Assembly: GCF_050948215.1 (NCBI RefSeq)
Contig: NW_027488993.1
Location: forward strand, 94,619 to 158,618
DNA from: Halictus rubicundus
Lineage: Eukaryota > Arthropoda > Insecta > Hymenoptera > Halictidae
Direction of reading: 5' to 3'
Length of the DNA stretch: 64,000 bases
Shown here: positions 1 through 16,120 of the stretch, in pieces
Numbering within the stretch: the first letter of the stretch is position 1
Layout of the letters: the number at the start of each line of letters is the position of its first letter
The notes under the pieces: model-generated
The model's database searches: none
Told to the model about the DNA's origin: nothing
What the model saw: only the letters and a program-made list of their open reading frames with translations
Program-made: the position numbers and the translations under genes

Positions 1-3000
1 GGATAGGATAGGATAGAGGATAGGATAGGATAGAGGATAGGATAGGATAGAGGATAGGATAGGATAGAGGATAGGATATGATGGAGAATAGGATAGGATA
101 GAGGATAGGATAGGATAGAGGATAGGATAGGATAGAGAGTAGGATAGGATAGAGGATAGGGTAGGATAGAGGATAGGATAGGATAGAGGATAGGATAGGA
201 TAGAGGATAGGATAGGATAGAGGATAGTATAGGATAGAGGATAGGATATCATAGAGGATAGGATAGGATAGAGCATAGGATATAGGATTGGATAGGATAG
301 CGGATAGGATAGGATAGAGGATAGGATAGGATAAAGGATAGGATACGATAGAGGATAGCATAGGATAGAGGATAGGATAGGATAGAGAAAAGGATAGGAT
401 AGAGGATAGGATAGGATAGAGGATAGGATAGGATAGAGGATATGATAGGATAGAGGATAGGATAGGATAGGGGATCGGATAGGATAGAGGATATGATAGG
501 ATAGAGGATAGGATAGGATAGAGGATAGGATAGAATAGAGGATAGGATAGGATAGAGAATAGGATATAGGATTGGATAGGTTAGAGGATAGAATAGGATA
601 GAGGATAGGATAGGATAGCGGATAGGATATGTTAGAGGATAGGATAGGATAGAGGATAGGATAGGATAAACGATAGGATAGGATAGAGGATAGGATAGGA
701 TAGAGGATAGGATAGAGGATAGGATAGAGGATAGGATAGGATAGGATAGAGGATAGGATAGGATAGAGAATAGGTTAGGATAGAGGATAGGATAGGATAG
801 AGAATAGGATATAGGATTGGATAGGATAGAGGATAGGATATGATAGAGGATAGGATAGGATAGAGGATAGGATAGGATAGAGGATAGGATAGGATAGAGG
901 ATAGGACAGGATAGAGGATAGGATAGGATAGAGAATAGGATAGGATAGAGGATAGGATAGGATAGAGGATAGGATAGGATAGGATAGGATAGAGGATAGG
1001 ATAGGATAGAGGATAGGATAGGATAGAGGATAGGATAGGATAAACGATAGGATAGGATAGAGGATACGATAGGATAGAGGATAGAATAGGAGAGAGGATA
1101 GGATAGGATAGAGGATAGGATAGGATAGAGGATAGGATAGGATAGAGAATAGGATAGGATAGAGGATAGGATAGGATAGAGGATAGGATAGGATAGAGGA
1201 TAGGATAGGATAGAGGATAGGATAGGATAGGATAGAGGATAGGATAGGATAGAGGATAGGATAGGATAGAGGATAGGATAGGATAGAGGATAGGATAGGA
1301 TAGAGGATAGGATAGGATAGAGGATAGGATAGGATAGAGGATAGGATAGGATAGAGGATAGGATAGGATAGAGGATAGGATAGGATAGAGGATAGGATAG
1401 GATAGAGGATAGGATAGGATAGGATAGGATAGAGGATAGGATAGGATAGAGGATAGGATAGGATAGTGGATAGGATAGGATAGAGGATAGGATAGGATAG
1501 AGGATAGGATAGGATAGAGGATAGGATAGGATAGAGGATAGGATAGGATAGAGGATAGGATAGGATAGAGGATAGGATAGGATAGAGGATAGGATAGGAT
1601 AGAGGATAGGATAGCATGGAGAATAGGATATAGGATTGGATAGGATAGAGAATAGGATATAGGATTGGATAGGATAGAGGATAGAATAGGATAGAGGATA
1701 GGATAGGATAGAGGATAGGATATGATAGAGGATAGGATAGGATAGAGGATAGGATAGGATAGAGGATAGGATAGGATAGAGAATAGGATAGGATAGAGGA
1801 TAGGATAGGATAGAGGATACGATATAGGATTGGATAGGATAGAGGATAGAATAGGATAGAGGATAGTATAGGATAGAGGATAGGATAGGATAGAGGATAG
1901 GTTAGGATAGAGAATAGGATAGGATAGAGGATAGGATAGGATAGAGGATAGGATAGGATAGAGGATAGGATAGGATAGAGAATAGGATATAGGATTGGAT
2001 AGGATAGCGGATAGGATAGGATAGAGGATAGGATATGATAGAGGATAGGATAGGATAGATGATAGGATACGATAGAGGATAGGATAGGATAGAGGATAGG
2101 ATAGGATAGAGGATAGGATAGGATAGGATAGAGGATAGGATAGAGGATAGGATAGGATAGAGGATAGGATAGGATAGAGGATAGGATAGGATAGAGGATA
2201 GGATAGGATAGAGGATAGGATAGGATAAGATAGAGGATAGGATAGGATAGAGGATAGGATAGGATAGTGGATAGGATAGGATAGAGGATAGGATAGGATA
2301 GAGGATACGATATAGGATTGGATAGGATAGAGGATAGGATACGATAGAGGATAGGATATGATAGAGGATAGGATAGGATAGAGGATAGGATAGGATAGGA
2401 TAGAGGATAGGATAGGATAGAGGATAGGATAGGATAGAGGATAGGATAGGATAGAGAATAGGATAGGATAGAGGATAGGATAGGATAGAGAATAGGATAG
2501 GATAGAGGATAGGATAGGATAGAGGATAGGATAGGATAGAGGATAGGATAGGATAGCGAATAGGATAGGATAGAGGATAGGATAGGATAGAGGATAGGAT
2601 AGGATAGAGGATAGGATACGATAGAGGATAGGATAGGATAGAGAATAGGATATAGGATTGGATAGGATAGAGGATAGAATAGGATAGAGGATAGGATAGG
2701 ATAGAGGATAGGATAGGATAGTGGATAGGATAGGATAGAGGATAGGATAGGATAGAGGATAGGATAGGATAGAGGATAGGATAGGATAGAGGATAGGATA
2801 GGATAGGGGATAGGATAGGATAGAGGATAGGATAGGATAGAGGATAGGATATAGGATTGGATAGGATAGCGGATAGGATAGGATAGAGGATAGGATAGGA
2901 TAGAGGATAGGATATGATAGAGGATAGGATAGGATAGAGGATAGGATAGAATAGAGGATAGGATAGAGGATAGGATAGGATAGAGGATACGATATAGGAT

Positions 3001-6000
3001 TGGATAGGATAGAGGATAGGATACGATAGAGGATAGGATAGGATAGAGAATAGGATATAGGATTGGATAGGATAGAGGATAGAATAGGATAGAGGATAGG
3101 ATAGGATAGCGGATAGGATATGTTAGAGGATAGGATAGGATAGAGGATAGGATAGGATAAACGATAGGGTAGGATAGAGGATAGGATAGGATAGAGGATA
3201 GGATAGGATAGGATAGAGGATAGGATAGGATAGAGAATAGGTTAGGATAGAGGATAGGATATCATAGAGGATAGGATAGGATAGAGAATAGGATATAGGA
3301 TAGAGAATAGGATATAGGATTGGATAGGATAGGATAGAGGATAGGATAGGATAGAGGATAGGATATGATAGAGGATAGGATAGGATAGAGGATAGGATAG
3401 GATAGGATAGAGGATAGGATAGGATAGAGGATAGGATAGGATAGAGGATAGGATAGGATAGAGGATAGGATAGGATAGAGGATAGGATAGGATAGAGGAT
3501 AGGATAGGATAGAGGATAGGATAGGATAGAGGATAGGATAGGATAGGGGATAGGATAGGATAGAGGATAGGATAGGATAGAGGATAGGATAGGATAGAGG
3601 ATAGGATAGGATGGAGAATAGGATATAGGATTGGATAGGATAGAGAATAGGATATAGGATTGGATAGGATAGAGGATAGAATAGGATAGAGGATAGGATA
3701 GGATAGAGGATAGGATAGGATGCAGAATAGGATATAGGATTGGATAGGATAGAGAATAGGATATAGGATTGGATAGGATAGAGGATAGAATAGGCTAGAG
3801 GATAGGATAGGATAGAGGATAGGATATGATAGAGGATAGGATAGGATAGAGGATAGGATAGGATAGGGAATAGGATAGGATAGAGGATAGGATAGGATAG
3901 AGGATAGGATAGGATAAACGATAGGATAGGATAGAGGATAGGATATGATAGAGGATAGGATAAGATAGAGGATAGGATAGGATAGGATAGGATAGAGGAT
4001 AGGATATGATAGAGGATAGGATAAGATAGAGGATAGGATAGGATAGGATAGGATAGAGGATAGGATAGGATAGAGGATAGGACAGGGTGGAGAATAGGAT
4101 AGGATAGAGGATAGGGTATAATAGAGAATAGGATAGGATAGAGGATAATATACGATAGAGGATAGGATAGGATAGAGGATAGGATAGGATAGAGAATAGG
4201 ATAGGATAGAGGATAGGATAGGATAAACGATAGGATAGGATAGAGTATACGATAGGATAGAGGATAGGATAGGATAGAGGATAGGATAGGATAGTGGATA
4301 GGATAGGATAGAGGATAGGATAGGATAGAGGATACGATATAGGATTGGATAGGATAGAGGATAGAATAGGATAGAGGATAGGATAGGATAGAGGATAGGA
4401 TAGGATAGAGAATAGGATAGGGTAGAGGATAGGATAGGATAGAGGATAGGACAGGATAGAGGATAGGATAGAATAGAGAATAGGATATAGGATTGGATAG
4501 GATAGCGGATAGGAAAGGATAGAGGATAGGATAGGATAGAGGATAGGATACGATAGAGGATAGGATAGGATAGAGGATAGGATAGGATAGAGGATAGGAT
4601 AGGATAGAGGATAGGATAGGATAGAGGATAGGATAGGATAGAGGATAGGATAGGATAGTGGATAGGATAGGATAGAGGATAGGATAGGATAGAGGATAGG
4701 ATAGGATAGTGGATTGGATAGGATATAGGATAGGATACGATAGAGGATAGGATAGGATAGAGAATAGGATAGGATAGAGAATAGGATAGGATAGAGGATA
4801 GGATAGGATAGAGAATAGGATAGGATAGAGAATAGGATAGGATAGAGGATAGGATAGGATAGAGGATAGGATAGGATAGAGGATAGGATAGGATAGCGAA
4901 TAGGATAGGATAGAGGATAGGATAGGATAGAGGATAGGATAGGATAGAGGATAGGATAGGATAGAGGATAGGATAGGATAGAGGATAGGATAGGATAGAG
5001 GATAGGATACGATAGAGGATAGGATAGGATAGAGGATACGATATAGGATTGGATAGGATAGAGGATAGGATACGATAGAGGATAGGATAGGATAGAGGAT
5101 AGGATAGGATAGGGGATAGGATAGGATAGAGGATATGATAGGTTAGAGGATAGAATAGGATGGAGGATAGGATGGAATACAGGATAGGATAGGATAGAGA
5201 ATAGGATATAGGATTGGATAGGATAGCGGATAGGATAGGATAGAGGATAGGATAGGATAGAGGATAGGATAGGATAGAGGATAGGATAGGATAGGATAGA
5301 GGATAGGATAGGATAGAGGATAGGATAGGATAGAGGATAGGATAGGATAGAGGATAGGATAGGATAGAGGATAGGATAGGATAGAGGATAGGATAGGATA
5401 GAGGATAGGATAGGGTGGAGAATAGGATAGGATAGAGGATAGGATAGGATAGAGAATAGGATAGGATAGAGAATAGGATAGGATAGAGGATAATATACGA
5501 TAGAGGATAGGATAGGATAGAGGATAGGATAGGATAGAGAATAGGATAGGATAGAGGATAGGATAGGATAAACGATAGGATAGGATAGAGTATACGATAG
5601 GATAGAGGATAAGATAGGATAGAGGATAATATACGATAGAGGATAGGATAGGATAGAGGATAGGATAGGATAGAGGATAGGATAGGATAGAGGATAGGAT
5701 AGGATAGAGAATAGGATAGGATAGAGGATAGGATAGGATAAACGATAGGATAGGATAGAGTATACGATAGGATAGAGGATAGGATAGGATAGAGGATAGG
5801 ATAGGATAGTGGATAGGATAGGATAGAGGATAGGATAGGATAGAGGATACGATATAGGATAGGATAGGATAGAGGATAGAATAGGATAGAGGATAGGATA
5901 GGATAGAGGATAGGATAGGATAGAGAATAGGATAGGATAGAGGATAGGTTAGGATAGAGGATAGGATAGGATAGAGGATAGGATAGAATAGAGAATAGGA

Positions 6001-9000
6001 TATAGGATTGGATAGGATAGCGGATAGGATAGGATAGAGGATAGGATAGGATAGAGGATAGGATAGGATAGAGGATAGGATAGGATAGAGGATAGGATAG
6101 GATAGAGGATAGGATAGGATAGAGGATAGGATAGGATAGTGGATAGGATAGGATAGAGGATAGGATAGGATAGAGGATAGGATAGTATAGTGGATTGGAT
6201 AGGATATAGGATAGGATACGATAGAGGATAGGATAGGATAGAGAATAGGATAGGATAGGATAGAGGATAGGATAGGATAAACGATAGGATAGGATAGAGT
6301 ATAGGATAGGATGGAGAATAGGATAGGATAGAGGATAGGATATCATAGAGGATAGGATAGGATAGAGAATAGGATATAGGATTGGATAGGATAGCGGATA
6401 GGATAGGATAGAGGATAGGATAGGATAGAGGATAGGATAGGATAGTGGATAGGATAGGATAGAGGATAGGATAGGATAGAGGATAGGATAGGATAGTGGA
6501 TTGGATAGGATAGAGGATAGGATACGATAGAGGATAGGATAGGATAGAGAATAGGATATAGGATTGGCTAGGATAGAGGATAGAATAGGATAGAGGATAG
6601 CATAGGATAGAGGATAGGATATGATAGAGGATAGGATAGGATAGAGGATAGGATAGGATAGAGGATAGGATAGGATAGAGGATAGGATAGGATAGAGGAT
6701 AGGATAGGATAGTGGATTGGATAGGATATAGGATAGGATACGATAGAGGATAGGATAGGATAGAGAATAGGATAGGATAGAGAATAGGATAGGATAGAGG
6801 ATAGGATAGGATATAGGATAGGATAGGATAGAGGATAGGATATGATAGAGGATAGGATAGGATAGAGAATAGGATAGGATAGAGAATAGGATAGGATAGA
6901 GGATAATATACGATAGAGGATAGGATAGGATAGAGGATAGGATAGGATAGAGGATAGGATAGGATAAACGATAGGATAGGATAGAGTATACGATAGGATA
7001 GAGGATAGGATAGGATAGAGGATAGGATAGGATAGTGGATAGGATTGGATAGAGGATAGGATAGGATAGAGGATACGATATAGGATTGGATAGGATAGAG
7101 GATAGAATAGGATAGAGGATAGGATAGGATAGAGGATAGGATAGGATAGAGAATAGGATAGGATAGAGGATAGAATAGGATAGAGGATAGGATAGGATAG
7201 AGGATAGGATAGGATAGAGAATAGGATAGGATAGAGGATAGGTTAGGATAGAGGATAGGATAGGATAGAGGATAGGATAGAATAGAGAATAGGATATAGG
7301 ATTGGATAGGATAGCGGATAGGATAGGATAGAGGATAGGATAGGATAGAGGATAGGATAGGATAGAGGATAGGATAGGATAGAGGATAGGATAGGATAGA
7401 GGATAGGATAGGATAGAGGATAGGATAGGATAGTGGATAGGATAGGATAGAGGATAGGATAGGATAGAGGATAGGATAGTATAGTGGATTGGATAGGATA
7501 TAGGATAGGATACGATAGAGGATAGGATAGGATAGAGAATCTGATAGGATAGAGAATAGGATATAATAGAGGATAGGATAGGATAAACGATAGGATAGGA
7601 TAGAGGATAAGATATGATAGAGGATAGGATAAGATAGAGGATAGGATAGGATAGGATAGAGGATAGGATAGGATAGAGGATAGGATAGGATAGAGGATAG
7701 GATAGGATAGAGGATAGGATAGGATAGAGGATAGGATAGGATAGAGGATAGGATACGATAGAGGATAGGATAGGATAGAGGATAGGATAGGATAGATAAT
7801 AGGATAGGATAGAGGATAGGATAGGATAGAGGATAGGATAGGATAGTGGATAGGATAGGATAGAGGATAGGATAGGATAGAGGATAGGATAGGATAGTGG
7901 ATTGGATAGGATACAGGATAGGATACGATAGAGGATAGGATAGGATAGAGAATATGATAGGATAGAGAATAGGATATAATAGAGGATAGGATAGGATAAA
8001 CGATAGGATAGGATAGAGGATAGGATATGATAGAGGATAGGATAAGATAGAGGATAGGATAGGATAGGATAGATTATAGGATAGGATAGAGGATAGGATA
8101 GGATAGAGGATAGGATAGGATAGAGGATAGGATAGGGTGGGAAATAGGATAGGATAGAGGATAGGATAGGATAGAGAATAGGATAGGATAGAGAATAGGA
8201 TAGGATAGAGGATAATATACGATAGAGGATAGGATAGGATAGAGGATAGGATAGGATAGAGGATAGGATAGGATAGAGAATAGGATAGGATAGAGGATAG
8301 GATAGGATAAACGATAGGATAGGATAGAGTATACGATAGGATAGAGGATAGGATAGGATAGAGGATAGGATAGGATAGTGGATAGGATAGGATAGAGGAT
8401 AGGATAGGATAGAGGATACGATATAGGATTGGATAGGATAGAGGATAGAATAGGATAGAGGATAGGATAGGATAGAGGATAGGATAGGATAGAGGATAGG
8501 ATAGGATAGAGGATAGGATAGGATAGTGGATAGGAAAGGATAGAGGATAGGATAGGATAGAGGATAGGATAGGATAGTGGATTGGATAGGATATAGGATA
8601 GGATACGATAGAGGATAGGATAGGATAGAGAATAGGATAGGATAGGATAGAGGATAGGATAGGATAAACGATAGGATAGGATAGAGTATAGGATAGGATG
8701 GAGAATAGGATAGGATAGAGGATAGGATATCATAGAGGATAGGATAGGATAGAGAATAGGATATAGGATTGGATAGGATAGCGGATAGGATAGGATAGAG
8801 GATAGGATAGGATAGAGGATAGGATAGGATAGTGGATAGGATAGGATAGAGGATAGGATAGGATAGAGGATAGGATAGGATAGTGGATTGGATAGGATAG
8901 AGGATAGGATACGATAGAGGATAGGATAGGATAGAGAATAGGATATAGGATTGGCTAGGATAGAGGATAGAATAGGATAGAGGATAGCATAGGATAGAGG

Positions 9001-9090
9001 ATAGGATATGATAGAGGATAGGATAGGATAGAGGATAGGATAGGATAGAGGATAGGATAGGATAGAGGATAGGATAGGATAGAGGATAGG

Positions 9091-12078
9091 ATAGGATAGT
9101 GGATAGGATAGGATAGAGGATAGGATAGGATAGAGGATAGGATAGGATAGTGGATTGGATAGGATATAGGATAGGATACGATAGAGGATAGGATAGGATA
9201 GAGAATAGGATAGGATAGAGAATAGGATAGGATAGAGGATAGGATAGGATATAGGATAGGATAGGATAGAGGATAGGATATGATAGAGGATAGGATAGGA
9301 TAGAGAATAGGATAGGATAGAGAATAGGATAGGATAGAGGATAATATACGATAGAGGATAGGATAGGATAGAGGATAGGATAGGATAGAGGATAGGATAG
9401 GATAAACGATAGGATAGGATAGAGTATACGATAGGATAGAGGATAGGATAGGATAGAGGATAGGATAGGATAGTGGATAGGATAGGATAGAGGATAGGAT
9501 AGGATAGAGGATACGATATAGGATTGGATAGGATAGAGGATAGAATAGGATAGAGGATAGGATAGGATAGAGGATAGGATAGGATAGAGAATAGGATAGG
9601 ATAGAGGATAGGATAGGATAGAGGATAGGATAGGATAGAGGATAGAATAGGATAGAGGATAGGATAGGATAGAGGATAGGATAGGATAGAGAATAGGATA
9701 GGATAGAGGATAGGATAGGATAGAGGATAGGATACGATAGAGGATAGGATAGGATATAGGATAGGATAGGATAGAGGATAGGATAGGATAGCGAATAGGA
9801 TAGGATAGAGGATAGGATAGGATAGCGGATAGGATAGGATAGAGGATAGGATAGGATAGAGGATAGGATACGATAGAGGATAGGATAGGATAGAGGATAG
9901 GATAGGATAGATAATAGGATAGGATAGAGGATAGGATAGGATAGAGGATAGGATAGGATAGAGGATAGGATAGGGTGGGGAATAGGATAGGATAGAGGAT
10001 AGGATAGGATAGAGAATAGGATAGGATAGAGAATAGGATAGGATAGAGGATAATATACGATAGAGGATAGGATAGGATAGAGGATAGGATAGGATAGAGG
10101 ATAGGATAGGATAGAGAATAGGATAGGATAGAGGATAGGATAGGATAAACGATAGGATAGGATAGAGTATACGATAGGATAGAGGATAGGATAGGATAGA
10201 GGATAGGATAGGATAGTGGATAGGATAGGATAGAGGATAGGATAGGATAGAGGATACGATATAGGATTGGATAGGATAGAGGATAGAATAGGATAGAGGA
10301 TAGGATAGGATAGAGGATAGGATAGGATAGAGGATAGGATAGGATAGAGGATAGGATAGGATAGAGGATAGGATAGGATAGTGGATAGGATAGGATAGAG
10401 GATAGGATAGGATAGAGGATAGGATAGGATAGTGGATTGGATAGGATATAGGATAGGATACGATAGAGGATAGGATAGGATAGAGAATAGGATAGGATAG
10501 GATAGAGGATAGGATAGGGTAGAGGATAGGATAGGATAGAGGATAGGATAGGATAGAGGATAGGATAGGATAGAGGATACGATATAGGATTGGATAGGAT
10601 AGAGGATAGAATAGGATAGTGGATAGGATAGGATAGAGGATAGGATAGGATAGAGGATAGGATAGGATAGTGGATTGGATAGGATATAGGATAGGATACG
10701 ATAGAGGATAGGATAGGATAGAGAATAGGATAGGATAGAGAATAGGATAGGATAGAGGATAGGATAGGATATAGGATAGGATAGGATAGAGGATAGGATA
10801 TGATAGAGGATAGGATAGGATAGAGAATAGGATAGGATAGAGAATAGGATAGGATAGAGGATAATATACGATAGAGGATAGGATAGGATAGAGGATAGGA
10901 TAGGATAGAGGATAGGATAGGATAAACGATAGGATAGGATAGAGTATACGATAGGATAGAGGATAGGATAGGATAGAGGATAGGATAGGATAGTGGATAG
11001 GATAGGATAGAGGATAGGATAGGATAGAGGATACGATATAGGATTGGATAGGATAGAGGATAGAATAGGATAGAGGATAGGATAGGATAGAGGATAGGAT
11101 AGGATAGAGAATAGGATAGGATAGAGGATAGGATAGGATAGAGGATAGGATAGGATAGAGGATAGAATAGGATAGAGGATAGGATAGGATAGAGGATAGG
11201 ATAGGATAGAGAATAGGATAGGATAGAGGATAGGATAGGATAGAGGATAGGATACGATAGAGGATAGGATAGGATATAGGATAGGATAGGATAGAGGATA
11301 GGATAGGATAGCGAATAGGATAGGATAGAGGATAGGATAGGATAGCGGATAGGATAGGATAGAGGATAGGATAGGATAGAGGATAGGATACGATAGAGGA
11401 TAGGATAGGATAGAGGATAGGATAGGATAGATAATAGGATAGGATAGAGGATAGGATAGGATAGAGGATAGGATAGGATAGAGGATAGGATAGGGTGGGG
11501 AATAGGATAGGATAGAGGATAGGATAGGATAGAGAATAGGATAGGATAGAGAATAGGATAGGATAGAGGATAATATACGATAGAGGATAGGATAGGATAG
11601 AGGATAGGATAGGATAGAGGATAGGATAGGATAGAGAATAGGATAGGATAGAGGATAGGATAGGATAAACGATAGGATAGGATAGAGTATACGATAGGAT
11701 AGAGGATAGGATAGGATAGAGGATAGGATAGGATAGTGGATAGGATAGGATAGAGGATAGGATAGGATAGAGGATACGATATAGGATTGGATAGGATAGA
11801 GGATAGAATAGGATAGAGGATAGGATAGGATAGAGGATAGGATAGGATAGAGGATAGGATAGGATAGAGGATAGGATAGGATAGAGGATAGGATAGGATA
11901 GTGGATAGGATAGGATAGAGGATAGGATAGGATAGAGGATAGGATAGGATAGTGGATTGGATAGGATATAGGATAGGATACGATAGAGGATAGGATAGGA
12001 TAGAGAATAGGATAGGATAGGATAGAGGATAGGATAGGGTAGAGGATAGGATAGGATAGAGGATAGGATAGGATAGAG
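9091..12078. repeat. Tandem segmental duplication, 1,520-bp offset, inside block A
   Basis: The segment from about 9,091 to 10,558 recurs at about 10,611 to 12,078, displaced by exactly 1,520 bp. Rare variant words line up at the same offset throughout: AATATACG at 9,343/10,863 and 10,052/11,572, the AGGGTGGGG word near 9,972/11,492, and GATAGGGTAGAGG near 10,514/12,034. The upstream end is set by a mismatch at 9,090/10,610 and the downstream end by the change of GAGGATAGG to GAGAATAGG near 10,559/12,079. I found no difference between the copies at the marker sites I compared by eye, which implies a recent duplication or an assembly duplication. Confidence 0.85.
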
Positions 12079-14324
12079 AATAGGATAGGATAGAGGATAG
12101 GATAGGATAGATTATAGGATAGGATGGAGAATAGGATAGGATAGAGGATAGGATAGGATAGAGGATAGGATAGGATAGAGAATAGGATAGGATAGAGGAT
12201 AGGATAGGATAGAGGATAGGATAGGATAGAGGATAGGATAGAATAGAGAATAGGATATAGGATTGGATAGGATAGCGGATAGGATAGGATAGAGGATAGG
12301 ATAGGATAGAGGATAGGATACGATAGAGGATAGGATAGGATAGAGGATAGGATAGGATAGAGGATAGGATAGGATAGAGGATAGGATAGGATAGAGGATA
12401 GGATAGGATAGCGAATAGGATAGGATAGAGGATAGGATAGGATAGAGGATAGGATAGGATAGAGGATAGGATAGGATAGAGGATAGGATAGGATAGAGGA
12501 TAGGATACGATAGAGGATAGGATAGGATAGAGGATACGATATAGGATTGGATAGAATAGAGGATAGGATACGATAGAGGATAGGATAGGATAGAGGATAG
12601 GATAGGATAGCGGATAGGATAGGATAGAGGATAGGATAGGATAGAGGATAGGATACGATAGAGGATAGGATAGGATAGAGGATAGGATAGGATAGATAAT
12701 AGGATAGGATAGAGGATAGGATAGGATAGAGGATAGGATAGGATAGTGGATAGGATAGGATAGAGGATAGGATAGGATAGAGAATAGGATAGGATAGAGG
12801 ATAGGATAGGATAGAGGATAGGATAGGATAGAGGATAGAATAGGATAGAGGATAGGATAGGATAGAGGATAGGATAGGATAGAGAATAGGATAGGATAGA
12901 GGATAGGATAGGATAGAGGATAGGATACGATAGAGGATAGGATAGGATATAGGATAGGATAGGATAGAGGATAGGATAGGATAGCGAATAGGATAGGATA
13001 GAGGATAGGATAGGATAGCGGATAGGATAGGATAGAGGATTTGGATAGGATAGAGGATAGGATACGATAGAGGATAGGATAGGATAGAGGATAGGATAGG
13101 ATAGATAATAGGATAGGATAGAGGATAGGATAGGATAGAGGATAGGATAGGATAGTGGATAGGATAGGATAGAGGATAGGATAGGATAGAGGATAGGATA
13201 GGATAGTGGATTGGATAGGATATAGGATAGGATACGATAGAGGATAGGATAGGATAGAGAATAGGATAGGATAGAGAATAGGATATAATAGAGGATAGGA
13301 TAGGATAAACGATAGGATAGGATAGAGGATAGGATATGATAGAGGATAGGATAAGATAGAGGATAGGATAGGATAGGATAGATTATAGGATAGGATAGAG
13401 GATAGGATAGGATAGAGGATAGGATAGGATAGAGGATAGGATAGGGTGGGGAATAGGATAGGATAGAGGATAGGATAGGATAGAGAATAGGATAGGATAG
13501 AGAATAGGATAGGATAGAGGATAATATACGATAGAGGATAGGATAGGATAGAGGATAGGATAGGATAGATGATAGGATAGGATAGAGAATAGGATAGGAT
13601 AGAGGATAGGATAGGATAAACGATAGGATAGGATAGAGTATACGATAGGATAGAGGATAGGATAGGATAGAGGATAGGATAGGATAGTGGATAGGATAGG
13701 ATAGAGGATAGGATAGGATAGAGGATACGATATAGGATTGGATAGGATAGAGGATAGAATAGGATAGAGGATAGGATAGGATAGAGGATAGGATAGGATA
13801 GAGGATAGGATAGGATAGAGGATAGGATAGGATAGAGGATAGGATAGGATAGTGGATAGGATAGGATAGAGGATAGGATAGGATAGAGGATAGGATAGGA
13901 TAGTGGATTGGATAGGATATAGGATAGGATACGATAGAGGATAGGATAGGATAGAGAATAGGATAGGATAGGATAGAGGATAGGATAGGGTAGAGGATAG
14001 GATAGGATAGAGGATAGGATAGGATAGAGAATAGGATAGGATAGAGGATAGGATAGGATAGAGGATAGGATAGGATGGAGAATAGGATAGGATAGAGGAT
14101 AGGATAGGATAGAGGATAGGATAGGATAGAGAATAGGATAGGATAGAGGATAGGATAGGATAGAGGATAGGATAGGATAGAGGATAGGATAGAATAGAGA
14201 ATAGGATATAGGATTGGATAGGATAGCGGATAGGATAGGATAGAGGATAGGATAGGATAGAGGATAGGATACGATAGAGGATAGGATAGGATAGAGGATA
14301 GGATAGGATAGAGGATAGGATAGG

Positions 14325-16120
14325 ATATGATAGAGGATAGGATATAGGAATGGATAGAATAGAGGATAGGATAGAGGATAGGATATGATAGAGAATAGGT
14401 TAGGATAGAGGATAGGATATCATAGAGGATAGGATAGGATAGAGAATAGTATATAGGATTGGATAGGATAGCGGATAGGATAGGATAGAGGATAGGATAG
14501 GATAGAGGATAGGATTTGATAGTGGATAGGATAGGATAGAGGATAGGATAGGATAGAGGATACGATATAGGATTGGATAGGATAGAGGATAGAATAGGAT
14601 AGAGGATAGGATAGGATAGAGGATAGGATAGGATAGAGGATAGGATAGGATAGTGGATAGGATAGGATAGAGGATAGGATAGGATAGAGGATACGATATA
14701 GGATTGGATAGGATAGAGGATAGAATAGGATATAGGATAGGATAGGATAGAGGATAGGATAGGATAGAGAATAGGATAGGATAGAGGATAGGTTAGGATA
14801 GAGGATAGGATAGGATAGAGGATAGGATAGAATAGAGAATAGGATATAGGATTGGATAGGATATCGGATAGGATAGGATAGAGGATAGGATAGGATAGAG
14901 GATAGGATACGATAGAGGATAGGATACGATAGAGGATAGGATAGGATAGAGGATAGGATAGGATAGAGGATAGGATAGGATAGTGGATAGGATAGGATAG
15001 AGGATAGGATAGGATAGAGGATAGGATAGGATAGTGGATTGGATAGGATATAGGATAGGATACGATAGAGGATAGGATAGGATAGAGAATAGGATAGGAT
15101 AGAGAATAGGATAGGATAGAGGATAGGATAGGATATAGGATAGGATAGGATAGAGGATAGGATAGGATAGCGAATAGGATAGGATAGAGGATAGGATAGG
15201 ATAGAGGATAGGATAGGATGGAGAATAGGATAGGATATAGGATAGGATCGGATAGCGAATAGGATAGGATAGAGGATAGGATAGGATAGAGGATAGGATA
15301 GGATGGAGAATAGGATAGGATAGAGGATAGGATAGGATAGAGAATAGGATAGGATAGAGAATAGGATAGGATAGAGAATAGGATAGGATAGAGAATAGGA
15401 TAGGATAGAGGATAATATACGATAGAGGATAGGATAGGATAGAGGATAGGATAAGATAGAGGATAGGATAGGATAGAGGATAGGATAGGATAGAGAATAG
15501 GATAGGATAGAGGATAGGATAGGATAGAGGATAGGATAGGATAGAGGATAGGATAGAATAGAGAATAGGATATAGGATTGGCTAGGATAGAGGATAGAAT
15601 AGGATAGAGGATAGCATAGGATAGAGGATAGGATATGATAGAGGATAGGATAGGATAGAGGATAGGATAGGATAGGATAGAGGATAGGATAGGATAGAGG
15701 ATAGGATAGGATAGAGGATAGGATAGGATGGAGAATAGGATATAGGATTCGATAGGATAGAGAATAGGATATAGGATTGGATAGGATAGAGGATAGAATA
15801 GGATAGAGTATAGGATAGGATAGAGGATAGGATATGATAGAGGATAGGATAGGATAGAGGATATGATAGGATAGAGGATAGGATAGGATGGAGGATAGGA
15901 TAGGATAGAGAATAGGATAGGATAGAGGATAGGATAGGATAGAGGATAGGATAGGATAGAGGATAGGATCGGATAGAGAATAGGATAGAGGATAGGATAG
16001 GATAAACGATAGGATAGGATAGAGGATAGGATATGATAGAGGATAGGATAAGATAGAGGATAGGATAGGATAGGATAGAGGATAGGATAGGATAGAGGAT
16101 AGGATAGGATAGAGGATAGG
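14325..16120. repeat. Segmental duplication, left copy (partner 20,108-21,869)
   Basis: A run of rare words here recurs about 5.75 kb downstream in the same order: ATAGGAATGG (14,344 and 20,127), GATTTGATAG (14,515 and 20,298), GGATCGGATAGCG (15,245 and 20,994), AATATACG (15,414 and 21,163), GGCTAGG (near 15,581 and 21,330), GGATTCGATAGG (near 15,747 and 21,496) and GGATCGG (15,966 and 21,715). The offset steps from 5,783 to 5,766 to 5,749. Each step is 17 bp, so the copies differ by gain or loss of single monomers. Confidence 0.85.

Noticed and set aside
775..8733. Minus-strand frames giving SYPLSYPILYPILSSIL repeats as a possible repetitive secreted or structural protein
   Set aside because: No signal peptide, no non-repeat domain and no intron or promoter evidence. 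Variants preserve the DNA pentamer register and not the reading frame, and 12-, 17- and 22-bp units shift the frame freely.
9091..12078. CRISPR-like array of repeats and spacers
   Set aside because: Variation lies within contiguous tandem monomers. There are no unique spacers between constant repeats and no cas genes, and the context is eukaryotic satellite.
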